The notes under the pieces are model-generated. The model had not been told where the DNA came from. It was given only the letters and a program-made list of their open reading frames with translations, and ran no database searches. A stretch of DNA of 46,461 nucleotides, taken from contig DSAP01000076.1 of NCBI GenBank assembly GCA_011046415.1, forward strand, positions 1 through 46,461. Direction: 5' to 3'. How positions within the stretch are numbered: the first letter of the stretch is position 1; every line of letters starts with the position of its first letter. The position numbers were made by a program, and so were the translations under genes. The stretch comes from a bacterium (GTDB taxonomy: Bacteria; Zhuqueibacterota; QNDG01; JABMRT01). This document shows positions 1 to 8,299 of this stretch, in pieces.

Positions 1-1
1 C

Positions 2-634
2 CGCATGGCGATCGTGGATGAAACGGGCACCGCGATCGGCGAGGAATACACCCTGGCCCTGGCCGTCCGCTTCATCCTGTCCCGGAAACCGGGGCCGGTG
101 GTCGTGAACGCCTCCACCTCCCGCGTGATCGACGAGATCGCGTCGGAATACGGGGTAAAGGTGACCCGCACGCAGGTCGGGGAAATTCACGTTTCCGGCA
201 AGATGAAGGAAATCGGCGCGGTCATCGGCGGCGAAGGCAACGGCGGGGTCATCCTGCCGGACAGCCATCTCGGACGGGACGGCGTCCTCGCCATCGCCCT
301 TTCCCTGCAGCAGCTTCTGGAGTACGGCGGCCCGGTTTCCCGCCTGTGGAAGGCGCAGCCCCAGTACGCGATGAGCAAGGAAAAAATCGGAATCGGGACG
401 GCCGATCCAGACCGTATCCTGAAAGAGGTCGAGGAGAACCACCGGAATCTCTCGATGGACAAGATGGATGGGCTCAAAATCGCGGGGCCGGATTCCTGGG
501 TGCAGATCCGCAAGTCGAACACGGAACCGATCATCCGCGTCATGGCCGAGGCGGGGACGAAGGAGGCGGCGGATGCGCTTTGCATTACCTATCTGGAAGA
601 AATCAAACAACTTCTCGACACCCGGGACGTATAA
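2..634 (+). CDS. Phosphoglucosamine mutase / phosphomannomutase family, C-terminal part (5' end outside window)
   Basis: This is the 3' part of an alpha-D-phosphohexomutase, which moves phosphate between C1 and C6 of a hexose(amine) phosphate in the cytoplasm. The window opens in the metal-binding loop: the first codon reads R and is followed by MAIVDETG, as expected after a D-x-D-x-D-R loop. Further on come the sugar-binding loop GEGNGGVI and the phosphate-binding loop RKSNTEPIIRVMAEA, both family hallmarks. The ATG at base 5 in the ORF track is an internal Met, so the frame is open to the left edge. The wording of the loops resembles the ManB/GlmM group found in archaea and many bacteria more than classical E. 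coli GlmM, so the exact substrate is not settled. About 210 of roughly 450 residues are present. The next gene starts about 145 bases downstream. Confidence 0.9.
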   Translation, partial: RMAIVDETGTAIGEEYTLALAVRFILSRKPGPVVVNASTSRVIDEIASEYGVKVTRTQVGEIHVSGKMKEIGAVIGGEGNGGVILPDSHLGRDGVLAIALSLQQLLEYGGPVSRLWKAQPQYAMSKEKIGIGTADPDRILKEVEENHRNLSMDKMDGLKIAGPDSWVQIRKSNTEPIIRVMAEAGTKEAADALCITYLEEIKQLLDTRDV

Positions 635-778
635 TCACAATGTGGATTGAATCTTTTTCCGAGCCGGCAGATACCGGGGAAACCGTCCGTGGAAAGGAGA
701 GCGTGTCGTGAACGCATGGGGGTGCCGGCATCCCATCCACCGTCCATTTTCGTACCCGGCATGCCCCGTTTGAATGGA

Positions 779-1456
779 ATGACCCGATTTCACAGACCAT
801 ATCTTCTGATCTTTCTTTTCTTCGTCCTGGCCGCGGCCGGCGCGGCGGACGATCACTCCCGCTTTTCCAATATCCGCATCGAAAACGGCCGCCTGTTCGC
901 CGATTACCGCCGGGAGGATCTGCTCGACGCCGAATTGCTGGACGGACTCCGCAAGGGGCTGACCGCATCCGTCGAATATCAGATCCGGCTCTTCAGGGAC
1001 CGGCCCGGCTGGGTCAAGCGGATCGTGACCGAAAAAACGCTGAGGCTGAAGATCGGCTGGGACAACTGGGAACGCCGCTACGTCCTCTTTTACAGACAGG
1101 ATGACCCGGATCTCTTCACCGGGGAAGGACTCCTCTCCCGTTTCATGCACATCAACCTGCCCGTCTGCTCCGTGGAGGAATTGGATCCGGACACACCATA
1201 CCGGATCGGAATCCGGATCCGCGTACAGCCCATGGCCGTCGAGAATCTGGACGAGATGCAGAGATGGCTGGCGGGCGAGGCCAGGGATCTCGGCACGGAA
1301 ACGATCCGCGCTTCCCGGTCGCCGCTGAAGCGGATACGCGACAGCCTGCTCGGCGTCGTCGTCAATCTCGCCGGCTTCGGCGAGCGGGTCATCACCGAGA
1401 CCGGCCCGCCGTTCGAGATCCGGGACGATGCCGTCCGGCTTGTCGGAGGCTCTTGA
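779..1456 (+). CDS. DUF4390-type exported protein
   Basis: A predicted secreted or periplasmic protein of about 225 residues that resembles the DUF4390 family, whose function is unknown. The N-terminus MTRFHRPYLLIFLFFVLAAAGAA is a convincing signal peptide with a cleavage site before DDHS. The mature part is a beta-rich domain with repeated strands such as SVEYQIRLFRDRPGWVKR and ERRYVLFYRQDD, ending in a basic amphipathic stretch. The ORF track begins at a TTG at 647, but the extra residues are not signal-like. ATGs at 716, 761 and 779 are possible; I chose 779 because it places the charged n-region directly before the hydrophobic core, although no good ribosome binding site precedes it. The stop codon lies one base before the start of the Ppx/GppA gene, so the two are probably co-translated. 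Confidence 0.7.
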   Translation: MTRFHRPYLLIFLFFVLAAAGAADDHSRFSNIRIENGRLFADYRREDLLDAELLDGLRKGLTASVEYQIRLFRDRPGWVKRIVTEKTLRLKIGWDNWERRYVLFYRQDDPDLFTGEGLLSRFMHINLPVCSVEELDPDTPYRIGIRIRVQPMAVENLDEMQRWLAGEARDLGTETIRASRSPLKRIRDSLLGVVVNLAGFGERVITETGPPFEIRDDAVRLVGGS

Positions 1457-1457
1457 C

Positions 1458-2384
1458 ATGGCGCGCATCGCCGTCATCGACATCGGCACGCAATCGGTGC
1501 TCTATCTGCTGGCCGACTTCTCTCCCCCGGCCCATGAATCCATCGACCGGGACGCGGCCGGAATCCGCCTCGGTCTGGGCCTTGCCGAAACCGGGAAAAT
1601 CGCCGCGGACAGGACGAAGGCCCTGGTCGACCGGTTGCGCGCATTGCGGACGCGGGCGGAATCGCGACGCGCCGACCGCATCGTGGCCTTCGGCACCCAT
1701 GTCTTCCGCGCGGCTCAAAACCGGGATGCCGTGATCCGGACGGTCGCGGAGAAGACCGGGATCCGGATTCAGGTCCTTTCCGAACGGGAAGAAGCAGAAT
1801 GGAGCTTCCGGGGCATCCTGTACGGAAGGGACGCATCCGGACGCATCATCACGGCGGACATCGGCGGCGGCAGCACGGAATGGATCGCCGGCACGGACGG
1901 GACGATGGAGGCGCATGCCAGTATCCCGGCCGGCGCCGTGACCCTGACGGAACGCTTCCTCCGCCGGGACCCGCCGGACCCCGCGGAATGGGCGGCCATG
2001 AAGCGGAAAATCGCCGGTTTGCTTGTCCCGGCGACCGCACGGCTCGGGATGGACGGCGCGCGGCTTTTCGCCTCCGGCGGCACGGCCACCACCCTGGCCG
2101 CGATGGAGCTCGGCATGAGGGACTATGATCCGGTCCGCGTGGACGGCTTCGTGCTCTCCGGGGAACGGCTCGCCGCATGGATCACGCGATGCCTATCCAT
2201 GCCGGCCGCTTCCCGGCGCGGAATCCCGGGCCTCGAGCCGGGACGGGCGGACATCATCCCGGCCGGAGCGGCCGTCCTGCAAAGCCTGCTGGAAAGGACG
2301 GATTTGAAGGAGGTGACGATCAGCGACCGCGGCCTGCGCCACGGGATCGCGCTCCGGGAAATGCGGCGGATGGGATCCGCTTGA
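1458..2384 (+). CDS. ppx: Exopolyphosphatase / pppGpp phosphohydrolase (Ppx/GppA family)
   Basis: A cytoplasmic phosphatase of the ASKHA fold that removes phosphate from polyphosphate or from pppGpp. The phosphate-binding motifs are clear: DIGTQS near the N-terminus (usually D-x-G-S/T-N-S), the second loop DIGGGSTEW, and the late SGGTATTLAAMELG loop. At 308 residues it is the short, single-module type without the C-terminal HD domain of E. coli Ppx. The start is the ATG at 1458, preceded by GGAGG at 1445-1449 with an 8-base spacer; the longer ORF of the track is a read-through of the upstream frame. It abuts the DUF4390 gene. Which substrate it prefers cannot be told from sequence, because Ppx and GppA activities overlap in this family. 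Confidence 0.88.
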   Translation: MARIAVIDIGTQSVLYLLADFSPPAHESIDRDAAGIRLGLGLAETGKIAADRTKALVDRLRALRTRAESRRADRIVAFGTHVFRAAQNRDAVIRTVAEKTGIRIQVLSEREEAEWSFRGILYGRDASGRIITADIGGGSTEWIAGTDGTMEAHASIPAGAVTLTERFLRRDPPDPAEWAAMKRKIAGLLVPATARLGMDGARLFASGGTATTLAAMELGMRDYDPVRVDGFVLSGERLAAWITRCLSMPAASRRGIPGLEPGRADIIPAGAAVLQSLLERTDLKEVTISDRGLRHGIALREMRRMGSA

Positions 2385-2409
2385 CATGTCCGGACCGGAT
2401 GTCGTAAAT
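2381..2409 (+). promoter_or_regulatory. Putative sigma70-type promoter for the 2516-6743 operon
   Basis: A perfect -35 box TTGACA (2381-2386) is followed after 17 bases by GTAAAT (2404-2409), or TAAATT with 18. It overlaps the stop codon of the Ppx gene. The leader of about 100 bases contains a CATCCC/GGGATG inverted repeat and a seven-T run (2484-2490). The downstream gene has AAAGGA at 2503-2508, seven bases before its ATG. Confidence 0.5.
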
Positions 2410-2515
2410 TAACCGTAGCCGCCGCACGGGTATTCCCGCATCCCATTCCGGAAAAACCCGGGATGTCCGGACGGCGATGAATGTTTTTTTGATCCCATGA
2501 ACAAAGGACGACACC

Positions 2516-4381
2516 ATGCTTTCGAAAAATTTCCGGCTCATACTCCTCGCGGCCTGCCAGTCGGCCTCCATGCTCCTTGCACAAAACCTGTATGGCAATT
2601 TGGACGGGGAGTCCCTCCGTTTCGTCACGCCCCGGACCCCCCGGGCCGAAGACACGATCGTCTTCAGGTATCCGGCGGAGGAGGGAACCGGGGCCGTTGC
2701 ACTCGACATCTCGACCGATCTGCCGGCCTCCTCGGAACGGATTCCGATGGAGATATCGGACGGGGTGTGGCGGGCGACCTGGACGCTCCGGGACACCGCC
2801 GCCCGGCTCCTGCTCTTCGCGTTCCATGTGGACGACTGGATGGACGACAACGACGGGATGTATTACGAACTGCCCGTGTACGGAGACCGCGGCATACCGC
2901 TCCGGGGCGCCTTTGAGGCGGCCGCGCGATCTCTTTCGGGACTGGACGACCGCCGGCCGGAGGACCTCGAGGCCGCACTCGAACGGATCGAGCAGGAGAT
3001 CCGGTGGCATCCCGTGAACTACGGCGCCCGTCTCTTCCGGATCACGCTGCTGTTGAAAAGCGACCGGCTCGATGCGGGAACCCGTTTCCGGATCGTGGAG
3101 GAGACCGAGGAGCTGAAAAAATCGCACGGCACCGATCCGGATTTCCTCCGATACGCCATCCAGGCGTACCGTCAGATCGGCGAGGAATCCCGGGCCGGAT
3201 CGTATGAGGAGGCATTGATCCGCGTCGCGCCCCGGGATGACCAGGCGGTCCTGATCCGCATGGGCCGGATCCTCGAAACGGAAGACGCGGCGGTCCGCGC
3301 GGACCGGCTCGCGACACTCCTGAATGAAAATCCCGGTTCCCGCCACGCGGAGTCGATCCTTTCGCAGATGGCCACGGCGTACATCGCCCTGGAGGATTCC
3401 GGGAAAATGATCTCCGTCGGCGACCGGCTTTTCGAGACCGCCGAAACACCCCAGGGCGCCAGCGCCCTGGCCGGCCTGGCCGGATGGATGGCCGAGAAAC
3501 GATACGATACGCGCCGCGCCGCCGCCTACGCAGGACGGGCGGTGCGTCTCATCGACGAAATGGACGACGCCCTGAGGCCGCCCGAAATCCCGGCCGCGGA
3601 ATGGGAGAGAAACAAGCGCGCCGTGCGCGCCGGATATCTGGACATCCAGGGATGGAGCCGGATCCTGAGCGGCGAAGCCGAACAGGGCGTCGAAATACTG
3701 CACCGCGCCGCGGAGCATCTCTTCCAGCCGAATGTCTTCTACCATCTCGCCGAGGGGTATTACCGGATGGGCCGTCTGCCGGACGCGATGATCCAGTATG
3801 CCCGCGCCGCGGCCTTCGGCGGCGGGATCGGGAAGCTGGCCTACGAGACCCTCTCGGCAATCTGGAAATCCTCCGGACGTGAAGCGGAAGCCCTGAAGGC
3901 TTTCCTGGCCCGCGAAGAGCGTTGGGTGTCGGAAAACCACCGTTCACGCGTCATCGCGGGACAAATGACGCGGCCCGCGCCCGATTTCGAGCTGGAGAGC
4001 ATCGACGGTGGATACGTGAGGCTTTCGGAACAGCGCGGCGGCGTGGTCCTCCTCTGTTTCTGGGCCACCTGGAGCCGTTCCTCGATCCGGGCCCTCGGCG
4101 AAATCCAGAGCCTGGCCGACCGGTACGGTACGGACATCCTTTTCCTGACCGTTGCCATGGATCCGGACGCGGAATCGGTCGCCCGTTTCCTGGACCGGAC
4201 CGACATGATCCTTCCCGTACTCCTGAACGACGGGGTGGAGGAGACCTTTTCGCTCGGCGGCGTGCCCGTCATTTTGCTGATCGACCCGGACGGCGTCATC
4301 CGGTTCGAACACAAGGGGCACCGGCCGGATCTGGCCCAGTCCCTCGCCGTGCAGCTGGATGTACTGCTGAACAGGCCGTGA
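2516..4381 (+). CDS. Exported TPR protein with C-terminal thioredoxin-fold (TlpA/AhpC-like) domain lacking CXXC
   Basis: A 621-residue exported protein. Residues 1-22 form a signal peptide (ILLAACQSASMLLAQ); a beta-rich N-terminal domain follows to about residue 125, then helical TPR-like repeats to about 480 (for example NVFYHLAEGYYRMGRLPDAMIQYARA), and finally a TlpA/AhpC-TSA-like thioredoxin fold from RPAPDF at residue 486 to the end. The thioredoxin core is well kept (VVLLCFWATW, cis-Pro motif GVPV, LLIDPDG), but the active site, normally WCxxC, reads WSRSS at 519-523. Both redox cysteines are therefore missing and only C514 lies nearby. The protein is probably a scaffold or binding module, not a disulfide reductase. 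A good Shine-Dalgarno precedes the ATG. Its stop codon overlaps the next start (TGATG). Confidence 0.85.
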   Translation: MLSKNFRLILLAACQSASMLLAQNLYGNLDGESLRFVTPRTPRAEDTIVFRYPAEEGTGAVALDISTDLPASSERIPMEISDGVWRATWTLRDTAARLLLFAFHVDDWMDDNDGMYYELPVYGDRGIPLRGAFEAAARSLSGLDDRRPEDLEAALERIEQEIRWHPVNYGARLFRITLLLKSDRLDAGTRFRIVEETEELKKSHGTDPDFLRYAIQAYRQIGEESRAGSYEEALIRVAPRDDQAVLIRMGRILETEDAAVRADRLATLLNENPGSRHAESILSQMATAYIALEDSGKMISVGDRLFETAETPQGASALAGLAGWMAEKRYDTRRAAAYAGRAVRLIDEMDDALRPPEIPAAEWERNKRAVRAGYLDIQGWSRILSGEAEQGVEILHRAAEHLFQPNVFYHLAEGYYRMGRLPDAMIQYARAAAFGGGIGKLAYETLSAIWKSSGREAEALKAFLAREERWVSENHRSRVIAGQMTRPAPDFELESIDGGYVRLSEQRGGVVLLCFWATWSRSSIRALGEIQSLADRYGTDILFLTVAMDPDAESVARFLDRTDMILPVLLNDGVEETFSLGGVPVILLIDPDGVIRFEHKGHRPDLAQSLAVQLDVLLNRP

Positions 4382-5244
4382 TGCATCTCATTTTCGCCTC
4401 GGACCTCCACGGCCGGATCGCCTTATACGACGCACTGGAGCGTCTGGCCGCGTCGCATCGGGCGCAGGCGATCCTGCTCGGCGGGGATCTCCTGCCGCGG
4501 GGCGTCACGCCCGAAGACACGCTGGACATGCAGAAACAGTTCGTGGCGGATTTTCTGATTCCGTGGATGCGCGGGGTTTCCGGAGGTGCGACTCCGATCC
4601 TGGCCGTCCCGGGCAACGACGACCTCGCGGCCGCGTTCTCCGGGGCGGAAATCGCGGGACTCCGCAGGCTGAACCTCGAAGGCGTGCTCCTGGATGACCG
4701 GATCCGGATTCTCGGATACCCTTACCTCCCTCCCACCCCCTTCCCCTCCAAGGATCATGAGAAAATGGACCGCCGCTCGGACGGAATCCGGACTCCGAGA
4801 GGTCGACCGTTCATCACGGAGAATGGGAAAATCGAATGGGTGGAGGTCGCGGCGCTGTTCGCGCGGCGGTCCTCCATCGAGGAAGACCTTCTGTCCGCCC
4901 CGAATCCGAACGAAATGAGGACGGTTTTCGTCTCCCACGCCCCGCCCTACGGAACGCCCCTCGACCGGCTCCATGACGGGACGCCGGCCGGGAGCACGGC
5001 GATCCGGGAATGGATCCGGGACCGCAGGCCCGCCCTCTCGCTCCACGGCCACATCCACGAATCGCCGGAGGTCACCGGCCGCTTCTGGCACCGGATCGGG
5101 AACACGATCGCCGTCAATCCGGGGCAGACCATCCGTAACCTCTCCGCCGTCCGGATCACGCTCGGAGAATCCTCGGTCCGCCTGGAACACACGCACTATC
5201 CCCCGGAAGAAATCACCCTTCCCCTCGGAGAACACCGGAAGTGA
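4381..5244 (+). CDS. Calcineurin-like metallophosphoesterase (YfcE/MJ0936-like)
   Basis: A cytoplasmic metallophosphoesterase of 287 residues. All five metal-binding blocks of the family are visible in order: FASDLHGR (D-x-H), GGDLLPRG (G-D), GNDD (G-N-D/H), SHAPP, and HGHIHE (G-H-x-H). This predicts a two-metal phosphohydrolase acting on phosphomonoesters or phosphodiesters; the substrate is unknown. The real start is ATG 4381, which overlaps the stop of the TPR gene by one base (TGATG); the track ORF starting at 3922 is a shadow extension. The 3' end overlaps the next gene by four bases (GTGA), so three genes form one translationally coupled unit. No signal peptide is present, unlike in both of its neighbours. 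Confidence 0.87.
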   Translation: MHLIFASDLHGRIALYDALERLAASHRAQAILLGGDLLPRGVTPEDTLDMQKQFVADFLIPWMRGVSGGATPILAVPGNDDLAAAFSGAEIAGLRRLNLEGVLLDDRIRILGYPYLPPTPFPSKDHEKMDRRSDGIRTPRGRPFITENGKIEWVEVAALFARRSSIEEDLLSAPNPNEMRTVFVSHAPPYGTPLDRLHDGTPAGSTAIREWIRDRRPALSLHGHIHESPEVTGRFWHRIGNTIAVNPGQTIRNLSAVRITLGESSVRLEHTHYPPEEITLPLGEHRK

Positions 5245-6743
5245 AACGCCTCTTTTTCCTGGCCGGAATCGGCCTCTTCTCCGCGGCCGCCGCGCCGGCC
5301 CGGACCGTACCCCTGGGCCGGGAGGTTCATCTCCGATTGCCCGGACCCGTTCACTCCGTCCATGTCTTCCGCGCGAGGGACGATGCGTCCCGGGATCTGC
5401 TGATCTGCCATCTTTCGGAAGAACCCAGTCCCGGCCGGATGATGACGCTGTTCCGGGGTCGGGAGAACGGACCGGACACGGCCGGAGTCACGTTTGCGCT
5501 GCACCCGGACGACATCCTCTTCGATCTGACGGATCTGGACGGGAACGGGAATGCGGAGTGCGTGTTTCTGCGCGCGGACGGGATTTACAGGCGCAGTCTC
5601 TCCGGACCGGACGAGGATGCATCATGCCTGATCCGGACCCCTTCCGCCTTCACCGCCTCTGACCCGGCCCGCATCCGCCGCTTCCCCCTGGCTCTCGACC
5701 TGGACGGGGACGGACTGCCGGAGATCTGCGTCCCCGAATCCGGCCGCCTCGCGGCCTACCGGCTGCGGGACGGGAATTATGCGCTTGCGGCGTCGTTCGA
5801 AATCCGTCCGGCGTGGCGGATTCAGGAGTCCGGACGGACGCGGGTCACGCTGGACTTTCCCGCATACCGGCTCCTCGATTTCGACGGGGACGGGAAATTG
5901 GATCTGCTGGCGGTCTTCGACGACCGGGTCGACGTCTTCTTCCTGCGGGATTTTCCGGACGCACCCGCCGACCCGCCCGCATCTCCGGATCTGCGCATCG
6001 ATTTGGGCGTCCACCGGATGCCCTTGACGGGACTCGAGACCCTCGCACCCGTCTCCTCGCGCATCGAGGCCCTGGATCTGAATGGGGACGGGGTTGCGGA
6101 CTTCATCGTGGCCCTGGCCGCGCGCGCGGGATTCGTGGGCTCCCTTTCCCAGATTCACATCCACCTGAACCGGCGGGGACGGATCTCTCCCCTGCCCGAC
6201 CGGGTCCTGACCGCGGACAACTTCCTGGGCGAATATCTCGCGGCCGATTTCAACGGGAACGGGCTGACCGACCTGGCCCTGTTCAATTTCAGGCCGGGCT
6301 ACGGCGCGGCCGCGCGGTTCATCCTGACGCGCCGGCTCAGCCACACCCATGATTTCTATCTTATGCGCCCGGATGGATCTTATCCCGGCAAGCCGGACTT
6401 CCGGTGGACGGCGACCCGTAAACCGCGCGTCTCGGACCCCGGCTCCGCCATATTCGCCGCCTGTTACGCGGCGGATTTCGACGGAGACGGCCTGACGGAT
6501 CTGCTGACCCCGGAGGACGAAAATCACTGGCGGGTTTTTCCGGGGAATTCCGCGGGGAATTTCGACAAGTCCCGGAAAATCACCGTGAACGCCCCCCCGA
6601 CCCGCTCTCTCCTGATCGCGGACCTCGACGGCGACGGCGCGGCGGACGTCCTTTTCTTCTATCCCGGGGATCCGGAGAGAAACCGGCAGGTCCGGATCCT
6701 CCTCGGCACGCCGTCTCCAGGCCTGAAAGCAGAAACACAATAA
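5241..6743 (+). CDS. Exported FG-GAP/VCBS repeat protein
   Basis: A secreted 500-residue protein with a signal peptide (MKRLFFLAGIGLFSAAAAPA) and at least seven calcium-loop motifs of the FG-GAP/integrin-propeller type: DLDGNGNAE, DLDGDGLPE, DFDGDGKLD, DLNGDGVAD, DFNGNGLTD, DFDGDGLTD and DLDGDGAAD. Seven motifs fit a complete seven-bladed beta-propeller filling the whole chain. It is likely an extracytoplasmic binding or scaffold protein stabilised by calcium; no catalytic domain is visible. The start is GTG at 5241, inside the last codons of the phosphoesterase gene (GTGA overlap), which supports translational coupling. A T-run follows the stop (6749-6755), but no stable hairpin accompanies it, so termination is uncertain. 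Confidence 0.82.
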   Translation: MKRLFFLAGIGLFSAAAAPARTVPLGREVHLRLPGPVHSVHVFRARDDASRDLLICHLSEEPSPGRMMTLFRGRENGPDTAGVTFALHPDDILFDLTDLDGNGNAECVFLRADGIYRRSLSGPDEDASCLIRTPSAFTASDPARIRRFPLALDLDGDGLPEICVPESGRLAAYRLRDGNYALAASFEIRPAWRIQESGRTRVTLDFPAYRLLDFDGDGKLDLLAVFDDRVDVFFLRDFPDAPADPPASPDLRIDLGVHRMPLTGLETLAPVSSRIEALDLNGDGVADFIVALAARAGFVGSLSQIHIHLNRRGRISPLPDRVLTADNFLGEYLAADFNGNGLTDLALFNFRPGYGAAARFILTRRLSHTHDFYLMRPDGSYPGKPDFRWTATRKPRVSDPGSAIFAACYAADFDGDGLTDLLTPEDENHWRVFPGNSAGNFDKSRKITVNAPPTRSLLIADLDGDGAADVLFFYPGDPERNRQVRILLGTPSPGLKAETQ

Positions 6744-7210
6744 AGCGGTTTTTTTACAGAAACGCTCATGCGCCAGATAACATGGAAGCGTTGAAATTGA
6801 TCCGGACAGGACGATTTATCGAAATGGCCTTTCACCCGGAAAGCCTTCAAGAATTTATTGTCTGTTTCCGATTCAACGCGCGAATGGACCGACCCGATGA
6901 GGATCGGCCCCGGTCTCCGGTTCGTATTTCATGTTTCGTGACAGTCCATTCACAGTTTTCCTTCATGGAGATTGTCCGGCATCCACCGACGATATTCTGA
7001 TATCCGAGTCGAAGAAAGTATTGGCTTTTATCTTAAAATTATCGTATGATACCACATGGGCCGATAAACTCCTGCCTTATTATACTTCAAAACAAGAAAA
7101 TACAGAATACTGTCCCGGATTGGAAAGTCAGTCTTTCAGGAATGTATAAAACGATGCAGGAGCCGACCGCATCGTTCACTGTAGTCCAAACCCATTCCAA
7201 GGAGGAAGTC
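6744..7210. other. 467-base intergenic region without a convincing gene
   Basis: Short ORFs here (for example 6782-7000 and 6931-7149, both +) lack a ribosome binding site, a signal peptide or any recognisable motif, and I do not accept them. The second half becomes AT-rich and holds the promoter candidate at 7021-7050. The last bases carry the strong ribosome binding site GGAGG of the 7211 gene. Confidence 0.6.
7021..7050 (+). promoter_or_regulatory. Putative promoter for the small exported protein
   Basis: TTGGCT (7021-7026), an 18-base AT-rich spacer and TATGAT (7045-7050) form a plausible sigma70-type promoter. It implies a leader of about 150 bases before the ATG at 7211. No other pair in this intergenic region is as good. 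Confidence 0.4.
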
Positions 7211-7615
7211 ATGAAACCCAAATCACGCAAACCGGTTTTCGCAGGGATCGCCGTTCTACTGGTCTTTTTCCTGATCCTGCCGGTGGTCGCTCAGGACATC
7301 ACGATCACCATCAAGGTGGCGCCCAACGTACTGAACTTGGCCAGCCAGGGTGAGGTTGTCACCGTCCATACCGATCTTCCCTATTCCCAGGTCGTGGTTG
7401 CCACAGTGTCACTGAATGGGATCGAGATCCAAAGTTGGAAATCAGACAGCAGAGGGAATTTTGTCGCCAAGTTCAACATGAATGACATCAAGGATTTACC
7501 CCTGATGATCGACGCGTACAACACAGTGACCCTTGCCGGCACAACGGTGAATCAGCAAAACTTCTCCGGCAGTCAGAGTATCCTGGTCGTCCACAATATC
7601 CCTCAAGGAAGATAG
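7211..7615 (+). CDS. Small exported protein of unknown function
   Basis: A 134-residue protein with a clear signal peptide or membrane anchor (FAGIAVLLVFFLILPVVAQ, cleavage likely after VVAQ). The mature part looks like one Ig-like or carboxypeptidase-regulatory-like beta-sandwich: alternating strands such as ITIKVAPNVLNLAS, VVTVHTDLPYSQV, ATVSLNGIEIQSW and NTVTLAGTTVNQQ. I do not recognise a named family. The start is ATG 7211, directly behind a strong GGAGG at 7201-7205; the track ORF beginning at 7046 extends into the leader. It stands alone between its own promoter candidate and a terminator, so it is probably monocistronic. Such short single-sandwich proteins may be surface or periplasmic, but that is inference. 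Confidence 0.75.
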   Translation: MKPKSRKPVFAGIAVLLVFFLILPVVAQDITITIKVAPNVLNLASQGEVVTVHTDLPYSQVVVATVSLNGIEIQSWKSDSRGNFVAKFNMNDIKDLPLMIDAYNTVTLAGTTVNQQNFSGSQSILVVHNIPQGR

Positions 7616-7709
7616 ATCCGGAGAATTGAGATCGGACAACCGAACAATCCGGCTCCATGAAACCGTCGGTTTGTTCCTTTTTCCGATCGCTTCCCCTTCG
7701 AACGATCCG

Positions 7710-7736
7710 AACGCCCGGAACCCTGTCCCGGGCGTT
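7710..7736 (+). terminator. Intrinsic terminator-like hairpin
   Basis: Perfect 9-bp arms AACGCCCGG and CCGGGCGTT enclose an AACCCTGTC loop and are followed by the T-rich TGTCGTTTTC. It lies about 95 bases after the stop of the small exported protein. Confidence 0.65.
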
Positions 7737-7824
7737 TGTCGTTTTCGTCACGCCTGCAAGGACGACATCCTTTGTCCGGCCGGATCCATGGATTCCCTTG
7801 GGTTCATTTTTTATACCGATTATC

Positions 7825-7852
7825 TTGACTTTTCTATGATTTATCTTAGATT
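7825..7852 (+). promoter_or_regulatory. Putative promoter of the 7894 membrane gene
   Basis: TTGACT (7825-7830) and TAGATT (7847-7852) are separated by 16 bases in a locally AT-rich stretch directly after the terminator at 7710-7736. The gene then uses AAGGA at 7886-7890, only three bases before its ATG. Confidence 0.4.
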
Positions 7853-7893
7853 TCAGAGTATTCATTTTTTTCGGTTGTCATTTTGAAGGATCC

Positions 7894-8279
7894 ATGTTTG
7901 ATGACATACAACACACAGTCATCCTGATCATCGGCGGCGCCGGGGGCGCACTCGGCACCTTCCTGCTGCAGAAGTATGGCCTGGCCGCGGTGATCGCATC
8001 CTGTCTGGTGGGATTGACCGGAGCCCTGATCGAACATCTCGTCAAACTGCCCCATCTGGCACCGGTCGTCTTCACCGGTTCGTTCGTCGGCATGACGGGT
8101 CTGGCGATCGGCACCTGGCCCCTGATCGCGACGGCGAGATGTTTCGCCGGCTTCCTGTACGCCGTCTCTCTGTATGTGTTTTCACGGGTTTCGGCGGACG
8201 CCTGGGAACCATCGCGTTCATCAGCACGGTCATGTCCTTCTGCGTCCTGTTTCTGATCCGGAAAATGAGACTTTTTTGA
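7894..8279 (+). CDS. Small multi-span membrane protein, broken by a frameshift near 8179-8182
   Basis: The reading frame from ATG 7894 encodes a hydrophobic protein with about three transmembrane segments (VILIIGGAGGALGTFLL, LAAVIASCLVGLTGAL, VVFTGSFVGMTGLAIG) and another near the frame change. In frame, the chain degenerates after SLYVF into SRVSADAWEPS and stops at 8256. In the -1 frame from base 8181 a perfect continuation appears: FTGFGGRLGTIAFISTVMSF followed by CVLFLIRKMRLF, stopping at 8279. A single missing T in the TTTT run at 8179-8182, or a genuine -1 slip, would give one protein of about 128 residues with four or five membrane segments. The VFTGSFVGMTG and VFTGFGGRLG segments resemble each other. 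Function and family are unknown to me. Confidence 0.7.
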
Positions 8280-8299
8280 GCCGCGAACGGAACACCCGG

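Noticed and set aside
187-585. Long minus-strand ORF over the phosphohexomutase gene, and many like it across GC-rich genes
   Set aside because: These are codon-bias shadows of well-recognised genes; they lack ribosome binding sites and family motifs.
2123-3940. 605-residue minus-strand ORF opposite the TPR-thioredoxin gene
   Set aside because: Proline/arginine/glycine-rich translation without domains; the plus strand encodes a coherent protein with signal peptide, repeats and thioredoxin fold.
6782-7000. 72-residue ORF in the 6744-7210 gap
   Set aside because: No ribosome binding site, no motif and mixed composition; better explained as noncoding.
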